DNA of 64,000 nt from Actinomycetota bacterium (GTDB lineage Bacteria; Actinomycetota; Actinomycetes; Propionibacteriales; Propionibacteriaceae): the NCBI GenBank assembly GCA_020161015.1, contig JAIUOT010000053.1:1-64000 (forward strand). Direction: 5' to 3'. How positions within the stretch are numbered: the first letter of the stretch is position 1; every line of letters starts with the position of its first letter. Under the pieces are notes generated by a model. It searched no databases. It saw only the letters and a list, made by a program, of their open reading frames with translations, and was not told where the DNA came from. Positions 1 to 8,190 of this stretch are shown piece by piece. The translations under genes and the position numbers were made by a program.

Positions 1-34
1 CGAACACGTTCAGATGAGCCCTACATTGGGACAC
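1..34 (-). CDS. Possible 5' end of a gene running off the left edge
   Basis: On the minus strand an AAGGAGG Shine-Dalgarno sequence (42-48) lies 7 nt before a GTG at 34-32. The frame stays open for 11 codons to the window edge (VSQCRAHLNVF). There is too little to name a product. The call rests on the SD spacing and on the structured leader just upstream. A chance SD is possible. Confidence 0.3.
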   Translation of the reverse strand, partial: MSQCRAHLNVF

Positions 35-91
35 GGGAGAACCTCCTTGGAATGTGACCTTCGCAAGCCACACCCCAATGGGGGTTCTCCC
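24..91 (-). promoter_or_regulatory. Candidate pseudoknot leader masking a ribosome binding site
   Basis: Two perfect complementary pairs cross each other: CATTGGG (24-30) with CCCAATG (74-80), and GGGAGAACC (35-43) with GGTTCTCCC (83-91). The order a-b-a'-b' gives an H-type pseudoknot if both helices form. Read on the minus strand, one helix takes in the end of the AAGGAGG SD and the other covers codons 2-4 of the edge ORF. A local hairpin CCCC-AAT-GGGG (73-83) would compete. I do not recognise a known riboswitch class. Function is inferred. Confidence 0.35.
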
Positions 92-149
92 TCTTCGTCA
101 ACCAGTGCCTGTCACCAACGTCCCGGCCGAGTACAGCTAGGCTCCGGGC

Positions 150-1226
150 ATGGGGAGGACGTGGCGGATCGGTGAGGTCGCCGCGCGCACCGGGCTCACC
201 CCGCGCACGCTGCGGCACTACGACGAGCTTGGCCTGCTCGTGCCGTCCGCCCGCAGCTGGGGCGACTACCGGCTCTACGACGAGGCCGACCTCCTGCGGC
301 TCCTCCAGGTGCAGAACCTGAAGGCGCTCGGACTGAGCCTCGCCGAGATCGCCGACGCCCTGGCCGACCCGGAGCTGGACGCCGGCGCCACCCTGCGGTC
401 CCACCTGGCGCACCTGGAGGACCGCATCGCGGCCGAACAGGCCCTCGCCGGACGGCTGCGCGCGCTCGCCGAGTCGAGCGACCGCACCTGGGACGACGTG
501 CTGTCGGCGATCGAGCTCACCCAGCGCCTCGCGCACCCCGACCCCGCGGTACGGCTGCGGGCCGCCCTGCAGTCCCCGGCGAGCACGCCCGAGCTGCTGT
601 CCGCCCTGGCCGGAGAGCACGAGCCCGGCGTCCGTGACACCCTGGTCTGGGCGCTCGCGCACCGGCCGGACGCCGCCGCGGCCGTCCTCGAACGGCTCGA
701 CGACCCGGACCCGGCACTGCGGGCGGCCCTCCTGCGCGTGCTGGGCAAGCTGGGCGCCGCCGAGCACACCGGCGCCGTCACGGCACGGCTCGCCGACCCC
801 GATCCCGCCGTCGTCGCCGCCGCCGTCCAGGCCCTCGGCCGGCTCGCCGCACCGGAGTCCTCCCCGGCGCTGGTCGCGCTCCTGGGCACCGGGACGGTTC
901 CCGACGACGTCCTCGACGCGCTCGTCGCGGTCGGCCCGCCGGCCCTGGACGCCCTGGCCGACGCCGTCTGTTCCCCGTCCGCGGACGCGCGGGCCGCCGC
1001 GGCGGAGGCGGTCGGACGGATCAGTGCCACCGCCCCCGGCGTGGCCGCACGAGCGGCCGGCGTCCTCGCGCCGCTGCTGGCCGACGCGGACGCCACCGTC
1101 CGCCTCACCGCGCTGGTCGCGCTCGGCGACCTCGGCGCGGAGGGCCGCCCCGCACTGCGGACGGCCCTCGCCGATCCCGCGCTCGCCGGCGTCGCCGGGC
1201 GGCTGCTCGACCGTCCGCCCACCTGA
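150..1226 (+). CDS. MerR-family transcriptional regulator with HEAT-like repeat domain
   Basis: This 358-residue protein starts with a MerR winged helix-turn-helix (residues about 5-75, WRIGEVAARTGLTPRTLRHYDE) and the usual dimerisation helix to about 115. Instead of a short effector domain it continues with about 230 residues of Ala/Leu-rich helical repeats (patterns such as DPDPALRAALLRVLGKLG) that read as HEAT/armadillo-type repeats. MerR proteins bind suboptimally spaced promoters; the HEAT part probably binds a protein or ligand, but nothing shows which. There is no SD. A TAGGCT -10 element at 138-143 sits 6 nt before the ATG, so the mRNA is probably leaderless. Target genes are unknown. 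Confidence 0.85.
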   Translation: MGRTWRIGEVAARTGLTPRTLRHYDELGLLVPSARSWGDYRLYDEADLLRLLQVQNLKALGLSLAEIADALADPELDAGATLRSHLAHLEDRIAAEQALAGRLRALAESSDRTWDDVLSAIELTQRLAHPDPAVRLRAALQSPASTPELLSALAGEHEPGVRDTLVWALAHRPDAAAAVLERLDDPDPALRAALLRVLGKLGAAEHTGAVTARLADPDPAVVAAAVQALGRLAAPESSPALVALLGTGTVPDDVLDALVAVGPPALDALADAVCSPSADARAAAAEAVGRISATAPGVAARAAGVLAPLLADADATVRLTALVALGDLGAEGRPALRTALADPALAGVAGRLLDRPPT

Positions 1227-1323
1227 GCCGGCGATCAGCGCCCGGAGCTCGGCGACGGCCGCGGCGAGGTCGTCCCGCGTCACCCCTCCCTCGCCGGGCT
1301 GCGGTCGACACCGCCGTCGAGCC

Positions 1324-1671
1324 CTACACACCCCCTGGGGTATTCACCACTTCGCCGGTGTCGACGGCCCTGCGCACGGAGGCGAGCACCTCCGCCCGCT
1401 CCTGCCCGGAGAGCCGGTGGAGCAGTTCGAGCACCTCAGAGGCCACTTCGGCGGCCCGCGACCGGGCCGGACGGTAGAGCCAGGCCCGCCCGTCCAAATT
1501 CCTCGAAACGGCCCCCTTCTTCGCGAGCCGGTCCATGACGGTCATCACGGTCGTGTAGGCGAGGTCGCGTTCAGGGGCAAGGCGGTCGTGCACATCGCGG
1601 ACCGAAAGCGGCTCCGAGCGGGACCACAGAATGTCCATCACCGCCTGCTCGAGCTCTCCGGTCACCGCCAT
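1324..1671 (-). CDS. BlaI/MecI/CopY-family transcriptional repressor
   Basis: The 115-residue product has the BlaI winged-helix fold: LEQAVMDILW, the recognition helix region LAYTTVMTVMDRLAKKG and the wing with WLYRPA, then a C-terminal dimerisation helix. The family represses promoters by binding TACTA/TGTA-type dyads and is often released by a BlaR1 (M56) protease; no such protease gene is beside it. The gene is divergent from cydA, 57 bp apart, and dyad half-sites fill that gap, so control of cytochrome bd and itself is the likely role. The start is ATG at 1671 with a TACGAT -10 element (1678-1683) 6 nt upstream and no SD, suggesting a leaderless message. Confidence 0.85.
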   Translation of the reverse strand: MAVTGELEQAVMDILWSRSEPLSVRDVHDRLAPERDLAYTTVMTVMDRLAKKGAVSRNLDGRAWLYRPARSRAAEVASEVLELLHRLSGQERAEVLASVRRAVDTGEVVNTPGGV

Positions 1672-1678
1672 GGGAACA

Positions 1679-1721
1679 TCGTAGGACAATGATTGCCAGC
1701 TACGACAGCCAGTAGTAGATT
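1679..1721. promoter_or_regulatory. Divergent blaI/cydA promoters with BlaI-type operator
   Basis: For cydA, TTGCCA (1693-1698) and TAGATT (1716-1721) are 17 bp apart, and the ATG follows after 7 nt. Within that spacer lies the imperfect dyad CTACGAC-AGCCA-GTAGTAG (1700-1718, 6 of 7 positions paired). A third half-site, TCGTAGG (1679-1685), overlaps the -10 of the repressor gene. The arrangement predicts that one repressor blocks both promoters. Binding is inferred from similarity to BlaI operators. Confidence 0.6.
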
Positions 1722-1728
1722 GCGCGCC

Positions 1729-3210
1729 ATGAGCGCGGAAACCCTTGCCAGATGGCAGTTCGGGATCACAACTGTCTATCACTACTTCTTCGTGCCGATC
1801 ACCATCGCCCTGTCGATGCTGGTGGCGATCCTGCAGACGATCTGGGTGCGGACCGGGAACGAGAAGTTCCTGCGGCTGACCAAGTTCTTCGGAAAGCTGT
1901 TCCTGATCAACTTCGCCATGGGCGTCGTCACCGGCATCGTGCAGGAATTCCAGTTCGGCATGAACTGGAGTGAGTACTCGCGATTCGTCGGGGATATCTT
2001 CGGCGCCCCGCTGGCGCTGGAGGCCCTGCTGGCCTTCTTCCTGGAGTCGGTCTTCCTCGGGCTGTGGATCTTCGGCTGGGACAAGCTGCCCAAGAAGGTG
2101 CACCTGATGACCATCTGGCTCGCCGCGATCGGCACGATGATCTCCTCGATCTTCATCCTCGCCGCGAACTCGTGGATGCAGAACCCGGTGGGCGCGCACT
2201 TCAACGCCGCCAACGACCGCGCCGAGATGACCTCGCTGCTGGACGTGCTCACCAACCCCGTCGCCCTGGTCACCCTGCCGCACGTGCTCGCGGCCGCGTA
2301 CCTGACCGCCGGCGGCCTCGTCCTCGGCGTCGCCGGGTGGCACCTCGCCAAGCTCGGCAAGCCCGACACCGAGCAGCAGGAGAAGGACGCCTCCGCGTAC
2401 CGGTGGGCCACGAAGTTCGGCGCCTGGGTGCTGCTCGGCGCCGGTGCCTTCACGCTCATCACCGGCGACATCCAGGGCAAGATCATGACCGAGGTCCAGC
2501 CGATGAAGATGGCCGCGGCCGAGGCCCTGTGGGAGACCGAGCAGCCGGCGTCCTTCTCGCTGTTCACCATCGGCACGCTCGACGGCTCGCAGGAGGTCTT
2601 CTCGATCAAGGTGCCGTACGTGCTGTCGTTCCTGGCGACCGGGGACGTCAACGGCAAGGTCTACGGCATCAACGACCTGGTCAAGAAGATGGAGACCGAG
2701 GGCTTCACCAACTCCAACCTCGAGCTGCAGAAGCAGGCCGCGGACCGGCTCGCCAAGGTCGGCGTCACCGACTGGGTGCCGAACCTGCCCGTCACCTACT
2801 GGAGCTTCCGCCTGATGATGGGCCTGGGCTTCCTCGCCATGGCCATCGCCGCCTGGGTGCTGTGGGTGACCCGCAAGGGCGGGCTCCCGAAGCCCGGTGC
2901 CGCGTGGACGGCGCTGATGTTCGCCGCCCCGCTCGCCCCGCTGTTCGGCAACTCCTTCGGCTGGATCTTCACCGAGATGGGCCGCCAGCCGTTCATCGTG
3001 TTCGGCGTGCTGCCGACCATGTCGGCGGCGTCCCCGGGGGTCAGCGCCTTCGAGGTGGGCCTCACCATGGTGCTGTACACCGTGATCTACGGCGCGCTCG
3101 CCGTGGTCGAGGTGGGCCTGCTCATGCACTACATCAAGCTGGGACTGCCCGACGTCGTTGAGCCTCACGTGCTCACCGACGAGGACGCTCCCCTGACCTT
3201 CGCGTACTGA
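1729..3210 (+). CDS. cydA: Cytochrome bd ubiquinol/menaquinol oxidase subunit I
   Basis: Subunit I (493 residues) oxidises quinol and carries the three haems of this high-affinity terminal oxidase in the cytoplasmic membrane. Visible ligands include His18 (VYHYF), His185 (TLPHVL), the glutamate-bearing FLESVFLG helix and a GRQPF motif near residue 420, a variant of the usual GRQPW. The loop between the quinol-binding helices is short, as in Gram-positive enzymes. I chose the ATG at 1729 because the protein starts MSAETLARWQFG, as family members do, and because the -10 element lies 7 nt upstream. cydB follows after 11 nt. Repression by the divergent BlaI-like protein is likely. Confidence 0.96.
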   Translation: MSAETLARWQFGITTVYHYFFVPITIALSMLVAILQTIWVRTGNEKFLRLTKFFGKLFLINFAMGVVTGIVQEFQFGMNWSEYSRFVGDIFGAPLALEALLAFFLESVFLGLWIFGWDKLPKKVHLMTIWLAAIGTMISSIFILAANSWMQNPVGAHFNAANDRAEMTSLLDVLTNPVALVTLPHVLAAAYLTAGGLVLGVAGWHLAKLGKPDTEQQEKDASAYRWATKFGAWVLLGAGAFTLITGDIQGKIMTEVQPMKMAAAEALWETEQPASFSLFTIGTLDGSQEVFSIKVPYVLSFLATGDVNGKVYGINDLVKKMETEGFTNSNLELQKQAADRLAKVGVTDWVPNLPVTYWSFRLMMGLGFLAMAIAAWVLWVTRKGGLPKPGAAWTALMFAAPLAPLFGNSFGWIFTEMGRQPFIVFGVLPTMSAASPGVSAFEVGLTMVLYTVIYGALAVVEVGLLMHYIKLGLPDVVEPHVLTDEDAPLTFAY

Positions 3211-3221
3211 GAGGCGAGACC

Positions 3222-4307
3222 ATGCATCTTCTTGAGATCCCGCCGACCGGCGCACCCCTGACCCTGCAGGCGCTCTGGTTCATCCTGATCGCCGTCCTGT
3301 GGATCGGCTACCTCGTCCTCGAGGGCTTCGACTACGGCGTCGGCATGCTCATCCCGTTCCTGGGAAGGAACGAGAAGGAGAAGCGCGTCATCGTCAACAC
3401 CATCGGCCCGGTGTGGGACGGCAACGAGGTGTGGCTGCTCACCGCCGGTGGCGCCACCTTCGCCGCCTTCCCCGCCTGGTACGCCACGCTGTTCTCCGGC
3501 CTCTACCTGCCGCTGTTCCTGGTGCTGGTCGGCCTGATCATCCGTGGCGTGGCGTTCGAGTACCGCTCGAAGCACCCCGAGGCGAAGTGGCGCAACGCGT
3601 TCGACTGGATGGCGTCCATCGGCTCGTTCCTGGTGACCCTGGTGTTCGGCGTCGGCTTCGCGAACTTCATCCTGGGCCTGCCGGTGGCGACCGTCGGCGA
3701 CTCGCACCTGTTCGCGCTCACCCCGAGCCCGTACTTCTGGCAGCTGTTCAGCTGGTTCGGCCTGCTGGGCGGCGTGACCCTGGTGGCGCTCTTCCTCTTC
3801 CACGGGTCGCTCTACCTGGCGCTGAAGACCAAGGGTGAGGTGCACGACCGGGCCGTCGCGTTCGCGGGCAAGGTCGGCCTGGTGGCCATCGGGCTCGGCG
3901 CGATCTTCCTGGTGGCGCAGAACCTGCTGCACCCGACCGGCCTGCTCGGCTGGGTCCTGCTGGTGCTCTCCGCCGCGGGGCTGGCCTCGGCCTGGTGGTT
4001 CAACGGCAAGGGACGCGACGGCATCGCCTTCGTGTCGACGACCGCCACCATCCTGTTCGTGGCCGTGGGCATCTTCCTGACCATGTGGCCGGGCCTCGGC
4101 TTCGCCGGGGTGGACGGGGCGCCGTCACCGCTGACCGCGATGAACGGCTCCTCCAGCGAGCTCACCCTCACCCTGATGACGGTCGCCGCCGGCATCTTCG
4201 TCCCGATCGTCCTCGCCTACACCGCCTGGACCTACACGGTGTTCCGCCGCCGCATCGGCGTGCAGAACATCCCCGACGACGCCGCATCCCCAGCGCTCGC
4301 TGGTTGA
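3222..4307 (+). CDS. cydB: Cytochrome bd oxidase subunit II
   Basis: This 361-residue membrane protein matches CydB: an N-terminal helix with YLVLEGFDYGVGML, the conserved GPVWDGNEVWLL segment, and about eight further hydrophobic helices. It forms the heterodimer with CydA and helps shape the proton and oxygen channels. A GAGAGGCGA stretch precedes the ATG. Its TGA stop overlaps the ATG of cydDC by one base, so translation of the two is coupled. The operon order cydA-cydB-cydDC is common in actinobacteria. Confidence 0.96.
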   Translation: MHLLEIPPTGAPLTLQALWFILIAVLWIGYLVLEGFDYGVGMLIPFLGRNEKEKRVIVNTIGPVWDGNEVWLLTAGGATFAAFPAWYATLFSGLYLPLFLVLVGLIIRGVAFEYRSKHPEAKWRNAFDWMASIGSFLVTLVFGVGFANFILGLPVATVGDSHLFALTPSPYFWQLFSWFGLLGGVTLVALFLFHGSLYLALKTKGEVHDRAVAFAGKVGLVAIGLGAIFLVAQNLLHPTGLLGWVLLVLSAAGLASAWWFNGKGRDGIAFVSTTATILFVAVGIFLTMWPGLGFAGVDGAPSPLTAMNGSSSELTLTLMTVAAGIFVPIVLAYTAWTYTVFRRRIGVQNIPDDAASPALAG

Positions 4308-7300
4308 TGGCGGGGCCGATCGACCCACGCCTTCTCCGCAGGGCCCGGGCGACCAGGGGTTACCTGGTCGCCGGGGTCGCGGTGGGCAGCGCAACAGCCA
4401 TCCTGACCCTCGGTCAGGCATGGCTGTTGTCGCATTCCGTGGCCGACATCTTCGCCACCGGCCAGCTGGGCACCCTCGGCCTGGCCGTGGGCGGCCTCGC
4501 CGCGGTGTTCGGGCTGAAGGCACTGCTCACCTGGGCCAACGAGTGGCTGGCCCAGCGGGCGTCCGCTGCGGTGAAGTCCCAGCTGCGACAAGACATCCTG
4601 GCCGCACGCATCGAGCGTCCCCTCGACGCGACGTCCTCCGGCGGGCTGGTCACCCTGATCACCCAGGGGCTCGACGGCCTGGACGGCTACTTCAGCAAGT
4701 ACCTGCCGCAGCTGCTCCTCGCGGTCACCGTGCCGCTCGTCGTCGGGGTGGCCATCCTTTCGGCCGACCTGCTGTCGGCGGTGATCCTCGCGATCACCCT
4801 GCCGCTGATCCCGGTGTTCATGGCGCTGGTCGGGTGGACCACCGAGGCCATCACCAAGCGCCGCTGGGCCGTGCAGACCCGGCTCGCCAACCACTTCGCC
4901 GACCTCATCGCCGGGCTGCCCACGCTCCAGGTGTTCGGACGGGCGCGCGCCCAGGCCGAGGGCCTGCGCCGCAGCGAGACCCGCCACCGCTCCGAGACGA
5001 TGCGGACCCTGCGGGTCTCGTTCCTGTCCGCCCTCGTGCTCGAGCTGCTCGCCACGCTGAGCGTCGCCGTGATCGCCGTCACGGTCGGCTTCCGGGTCGT
5101 GTTCGGCGACCTCGACCTGGCCACGGCGCTGTTCGTGCTGATCCTCGCGCCGGAGGCGTACCTGCCGGTGCGCCAGGTCGGCGTCCACTACCACGACGCG
5201 GCCGACGGGCTGGCGGCCGTGGAATCGGCCTTCGCCCTCATCGACCCGCCGGAGGCGCCCCACGGGGCCGGCGCCCCTGCCCCTGTGGCCGCCCCGGCGG
5301 AGGGGGACGCGACGGGAGCGCTGCTGTCGGTGCGGGAGCTCACCCACACCTATCCGGGCGCATCGGCCGTGGCGCTGCGTCCGGTCTCCTTCGACGTCCG
5401 TCCCGGGGAGGTCGTGGCGCTCGCCGGGCCGAGTGGTGCGGGCAAGACGACCCTGCTCAACGCCGTCCTGGGATTCCTCGCGCCCACCGGCGGCCTCCTG
5501 CTCAGCGGCGGGGCGCCGCTCGGGCGCCTGCCCGCGTGGCGGGAGCACCTCGCTTTCGTCGGCCAGGAGCCGGGGCTCGTCTCCGGCACGGTTGCCGACA
5601 ACGTGCGGCTCGGCTTCCCGCACGCCACCGACGCGGCGGTCGCCGACGCCCTGCGCCAGGCCGGCGCCGGCGACATCCCCCTCGATCAGCGGATCGGGGA
5701 CGACGCGGAGGGCGTGTCCGCGGGCGAGCGCCGGCGCATCGCCGTGGCGCGCGCGCTGCTCCGGGTGACGCTGGGACGCGCGAAGCTGCTCGTGCTCGAC
5801 GAGCCGACCGCCGGGTTGGACGCCGACACCGAGGCCGGGCTGCTGCGCAGCCTGCGCAGCCTGGGCGTCGCGGCGCTCGTGGTGAGCCACCGTCCGGCCG
5901 TGCTGGCCGAGGCCGATCGCGTGGTCCGGATCGGGGACGCCGGAGCGGAGGCACCGGGGCCGGTCGCGGCTGTGGCGGTCGCGGCGGCCGTCCTGCCTGC
6001 GCCTGCCAACGGTGCCCGTGCCGGTGTGGGGACTGCGGACACCGCTGGGGTGGTCGCCCCGGCCGAGAAGGCACCGTCCGCAGCGGCCGGCCGGGCCGCG
6101 ACCGATGCGGCCGGCGAGGACCCGGGCGTCGGGGACGGCGGGCGCGTCCCGCTGCTGCGCCGCCTGCTGGACGCCGTCCCGGGAGCACGGCTCCGGCTGG
6201 TGGGGTCCGTGGCGCTGGCGTTCTGCGCGACGGCCGCTTCCGTGGCCCTGATGGCGGTGTCCGCCTGGCTGCTCTCGCGCGCTGCGGAGCACCCGCCGGT
6301 GCTGTACCTCGAGGCCGCAGCGGTTGGCGTCCGCTTCTTCGGCATCTCGCGCGGGGCGTTCCGCTACGTGGAGCGGCTGGTGGGCCACGACGTGGCGCTC
6401 AAGCTCCAGTCCGCGCTGCGCCTGGAGACCTACACCCGGCTGGCCCGCACGACCCTGCTGGGCACGCGCAGGGGCGACCTGCTCACCCGCGTGATCGCCG
6501 ACGTGGAGGCCATCCAGGACCTGGTCGTCCGCGTGTGGATCCCGTTCGCGTCGTCGGCGGCGGTGCTGGTGGTGACGGCGATCGGCATCGGCTGGTTCTC
6601 GCCGGGCTCTGCCCTCGTGCTGCTGGGCACGTCCGTGCTCGCCGCGGCCGTCGTCCCGTGGCTCACCCGGCTGGCCTCGGCCCGCGCCGACGCCGCGTCC
6701 CTGCCACTGCGGGGGCAACTGGCCGACTCCGCGCGGGAGTTGTCGCGCGTGGCGACCGACCTGGTCGCCTACGGGGCGGCAGGGGAACGACTGGCCGCGT
6801 TCACCGCGATCGACGAGGAGCTGCGGCGGGCGTCCGCGCGCTCGGCGTGGGTGCGCGGGATCGGCTCCGCGGCGCAGGTGCTCGCGGCGGGGATCGCCGT
6901 GGCGGGTGCGCTGGTGATCGGCGGCAACCAGGTGCACGACGGCACGATGGCGCCGGTGATGCTGGCGGTGGCCGTCCTGACCCCGCTCGCGCTTCACGAG
7001 GCGCTGTCGACGCTGATCCTCTCCGCCCAGACCCGCACCCGGGCCCGCGCGGCGCTGGCACGGGTGGAAGCCGTCCTCGATGCGGAGCCGGTCGGCTCGG
7101 GCGACCTGGCGGACCCGGGGGTGGAGGTCTCTGACCCGGCCCTCGACGTGGTCGGGCTCACCGCCGGCTGGCCCGGCGCCGCCCCGGTGGTCGAGGGCCT
7201 GTCGTTCGGTGTGCGCGCGGGCGAGAAGGTGGCCCTCGTCGGGCCCAGCGGCATCGGCAAGACGACCGTCGCGGCGACGGCGCTGGGGCTCATCCCTGCC

Positions 7301-7711
7301 CGTGCGGGAGAGGTCAGGGTGCGGGGCCGGATCGGCTACCTCGCCCAGGACGCCCACATCTTCACCACGACCATCGCCGAGAACGTGCGGATCGGGAACC
7401 GCGACGCCACCGACGCCGACATCGCCGACGCGCTCGCCCGCGCGGGCCTGGACCTCGACCCCGGGAGGGTCGTCGGCGAGGGCGGCGAGAGCCTGTCCGG
7501 TGGCGAGGCACGGCGGGTGGCCCTCTCCCGGCTGCTCGTGGGGCACTACCAGGTCCTGCTGCTGGACGAGCCCACCGAGCACCTGGACGCGGTGACCGCG
7601 TCCGCCCTGATCGACGACATCTGGGCCGGCAGCTCCGACAAGCCCGTCCTGGTGATCACCCACGACCCGGACCTCGTCGCCCGCTGCGATCGGGTGGTCC
7701 GGCTCGCCTGA
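4307..7711 (+). CDS. cydDC: Fused CydD-CydC ABC transporter
   Basis: One 1134-residue chain contains two complete ABC half-transporters, each with six membrane helices plus a nucleotide-binding domain. Walker A motifs are GPSGAGKTT (near residue 374) and GPSGIGKTT (near 979). Walker B segments are LLVLDEPTAGLD and LLLDEPTEHLD. The second signature is canonical (LSGGEARR) but the first is VSAGERRR, so the two ATP sites are probably unequal. An Ala/Gly/Pro-rich linker joins the halves near residues 545-620. CydDC exports thiols or handles haem for assembly of cytochrome bd. Separate genes exist in E. coli; fusion is known in actinobacteria. The ATG overlaps the cydB stop. Confidence 0.95.
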   Translation: MAGPIDPRLLRRARATRGYLVAGVAVGSATAILTLGQAWLLSHSVADIFATGQLGTLGLAVGGLAAVFGLKALLTWANEWLAQRASAAVKSQLRQDILAARIERPLDATSSGGLVTLITQGLDGLDGYFSKYLPQLLLAVTVPLVVGVAILSADLLSAVILAITLPLIPVFMALVGWTTEAITKRRWAVQTRLANHFADLIAGLPTLQVFGRARAQAEGLRRSETRHRSETMRTLRVSFLSALVLELLATLSVAVIAVTVGFRVVFGDLDLATALFVLILAPEAYLPVRQVGVHYHDAADGLAAVESAFALIDPPEAPHGAGAPAPVAAPAEGDATGALLSVRELTHTYPGASAVALRPVSFDVRPGEVVALAGPSGAGKTTLLNAVLGFLAPTGGLLLSGGAPLGRLPAWREHLAFVGQEPGLVSGTVADNVRLGFPHATDAAVADALRQAGAGDIPLDQRIGDDAEGVSAGERRRIAVARALLRVTLGRAKLLVLDEPTAGLDADTEAGLLRSLRSLGVAALVVSHRPAVLAEADRVVRIGDAGAEAPGPVAAVAVAAAVLPAPANGARAGVGTADTAGVVAPAEKAPSAAAGRAATDAAGEDPGVGDGGRVPLLRRLLDAVPGARLRLVGSVALAFCATAASVALMAVSAWLLSRAAEHPPVLYLEAAAVGVRFFGISRGAFRYVERLVGHDVALKLQSALRLETYTRLARTTLLGTRRGDLLTRVIADVEAIQDLVVRVWIPFASSAAVLVVTAIGIGWFSPGSALVLLGTSVLAAAVVPWLTRLASARADAASLPLRGQLADSARELSRVATDLVAYGAAGERLAAFTAIDEELRRASARSAWVRGIGSAAQVLAAGIAVAGALVIGGNQVHDGTMAPVMLAVAVLTPLALHEALSTLILSAQTRTRARAALARVEAVLDAEPVGSGDLADPGVEVSDPALDVVGLTAGWPGAAPVVEGLSFGVRAGEKVALVGPSGIGKTTVAATALGLIPARAGEVRVRGRIGYLAQDAHIFTTTIAENVRIGNRDATDADIADALARAGLDLDPGRVVGEGGESLSGGEARRVALSRLLVGHYQVLLLDEPTEHLDAVTASALIDDIWAGSSDKPVLVITHDPDLVARCDRVVRLA

Positions 7712-7777
7712 CTCCCGTCCGCCCCTCCGTCCGCTCGTCCGCCCCTGCCCGCCCGTCCCATCCGTCCCACCCGCGCG

Positions 7778-7845
7778 GTTCGCCCCCGAGTGCAACTCCC
7801 GCCACCGGGATTTCGGCAGCACGAGTGGCAATCGGGGGCACGAAC
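7778..7845. repeat. Dispersed palindromic repeat, copy A
   Basis: A 68 bp imperfect palindrome bounded by GTTCG and CGAAC, with an inner GAGTGCAAC arm. It lies in the 476 bp gap between cydDC and znuA and resembles copy B and, in inverted orientation, copies C and D near 45.5-45.8 kb. The left flank GTCCCACCCGCG matches the reverse complement of the right flank of copies C and D. No gene is convincing in 7712-8150. Confidence 0.8.
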
Positions 7846-8032
7846 GGAGGTCGAGGGGACGGGGAGCGGCCTGGGCGGGCGACGCGCGGCGACCCCAACT
7901 CGTCGACCGGGCCGTCTCCAATCGGCGGATGGGAGACCAGGGCCGAGCCTGGACCACGACGATCGCCTCCGGACCTCGGTCGGGGTGAGGAGGCCACCGC
8001 GCGAGCCCCGTCCCACCAGCCCCGCCCGCGGC

Positions 8033-8100
8033 GTTCGCTGCCGAGTGCAACTCTCGCCACCGGAATTCCGGCAGCACGAGTGACGATCGGGGGCAGGAAC
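8033..8100. repeat. Dispersed palindromic repeat, copy B
   Basis: This 68 bp copy has the same GTTCG...GAAC ends and the perfect 12 bp core palindrome CCGGAATTCCGG. It lies 187 bp after copy A in the same orientation, 52 bp before the znuA -35 element. An RNA copy could fold into a long hairpin, so besides being a mobile REP-like sequence it could terminate or process readthrough from cydDC. Confidence 0.82.
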
Positions 8101-8151
8101 GGGGCGAGGAGGGCGGCGGGCGGGGACGGAGGCGACGTGGAGGGACGCGAG

Positions 8152-8190
8152 TTGACAAGGCTCCACTTGATTATGAGAATGATTGTCATG
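8152..8190 (+). promoter_or_regulatory. znuA promoter overlapped by a Zur-like box
   Basis: TTGACA (8152-8157) and GAGAAT (8175-8180) are separated by 17 bp, placing the transcription start at about 8188, the A of the znuA ATG. The dyad ATGAGAAT-G-ATTGTCAT (8173-8189, 7 of 8 positions paired) resembles the Zur consensus TGAAAATGATTTTCA and covers both the -10 element and the start site. Zinc-loaded Zur bound there would exclude RNA polymerase. Confidence 0.8.

Noticed and set aside
4232-8158. Very long open frame on the minus strand across cydDC
   Set aside because: It is antisense to a clear cydDC gene; its composition (Arg, Gly, Gln-rich, no domains) is what high-GC antisense frames give.
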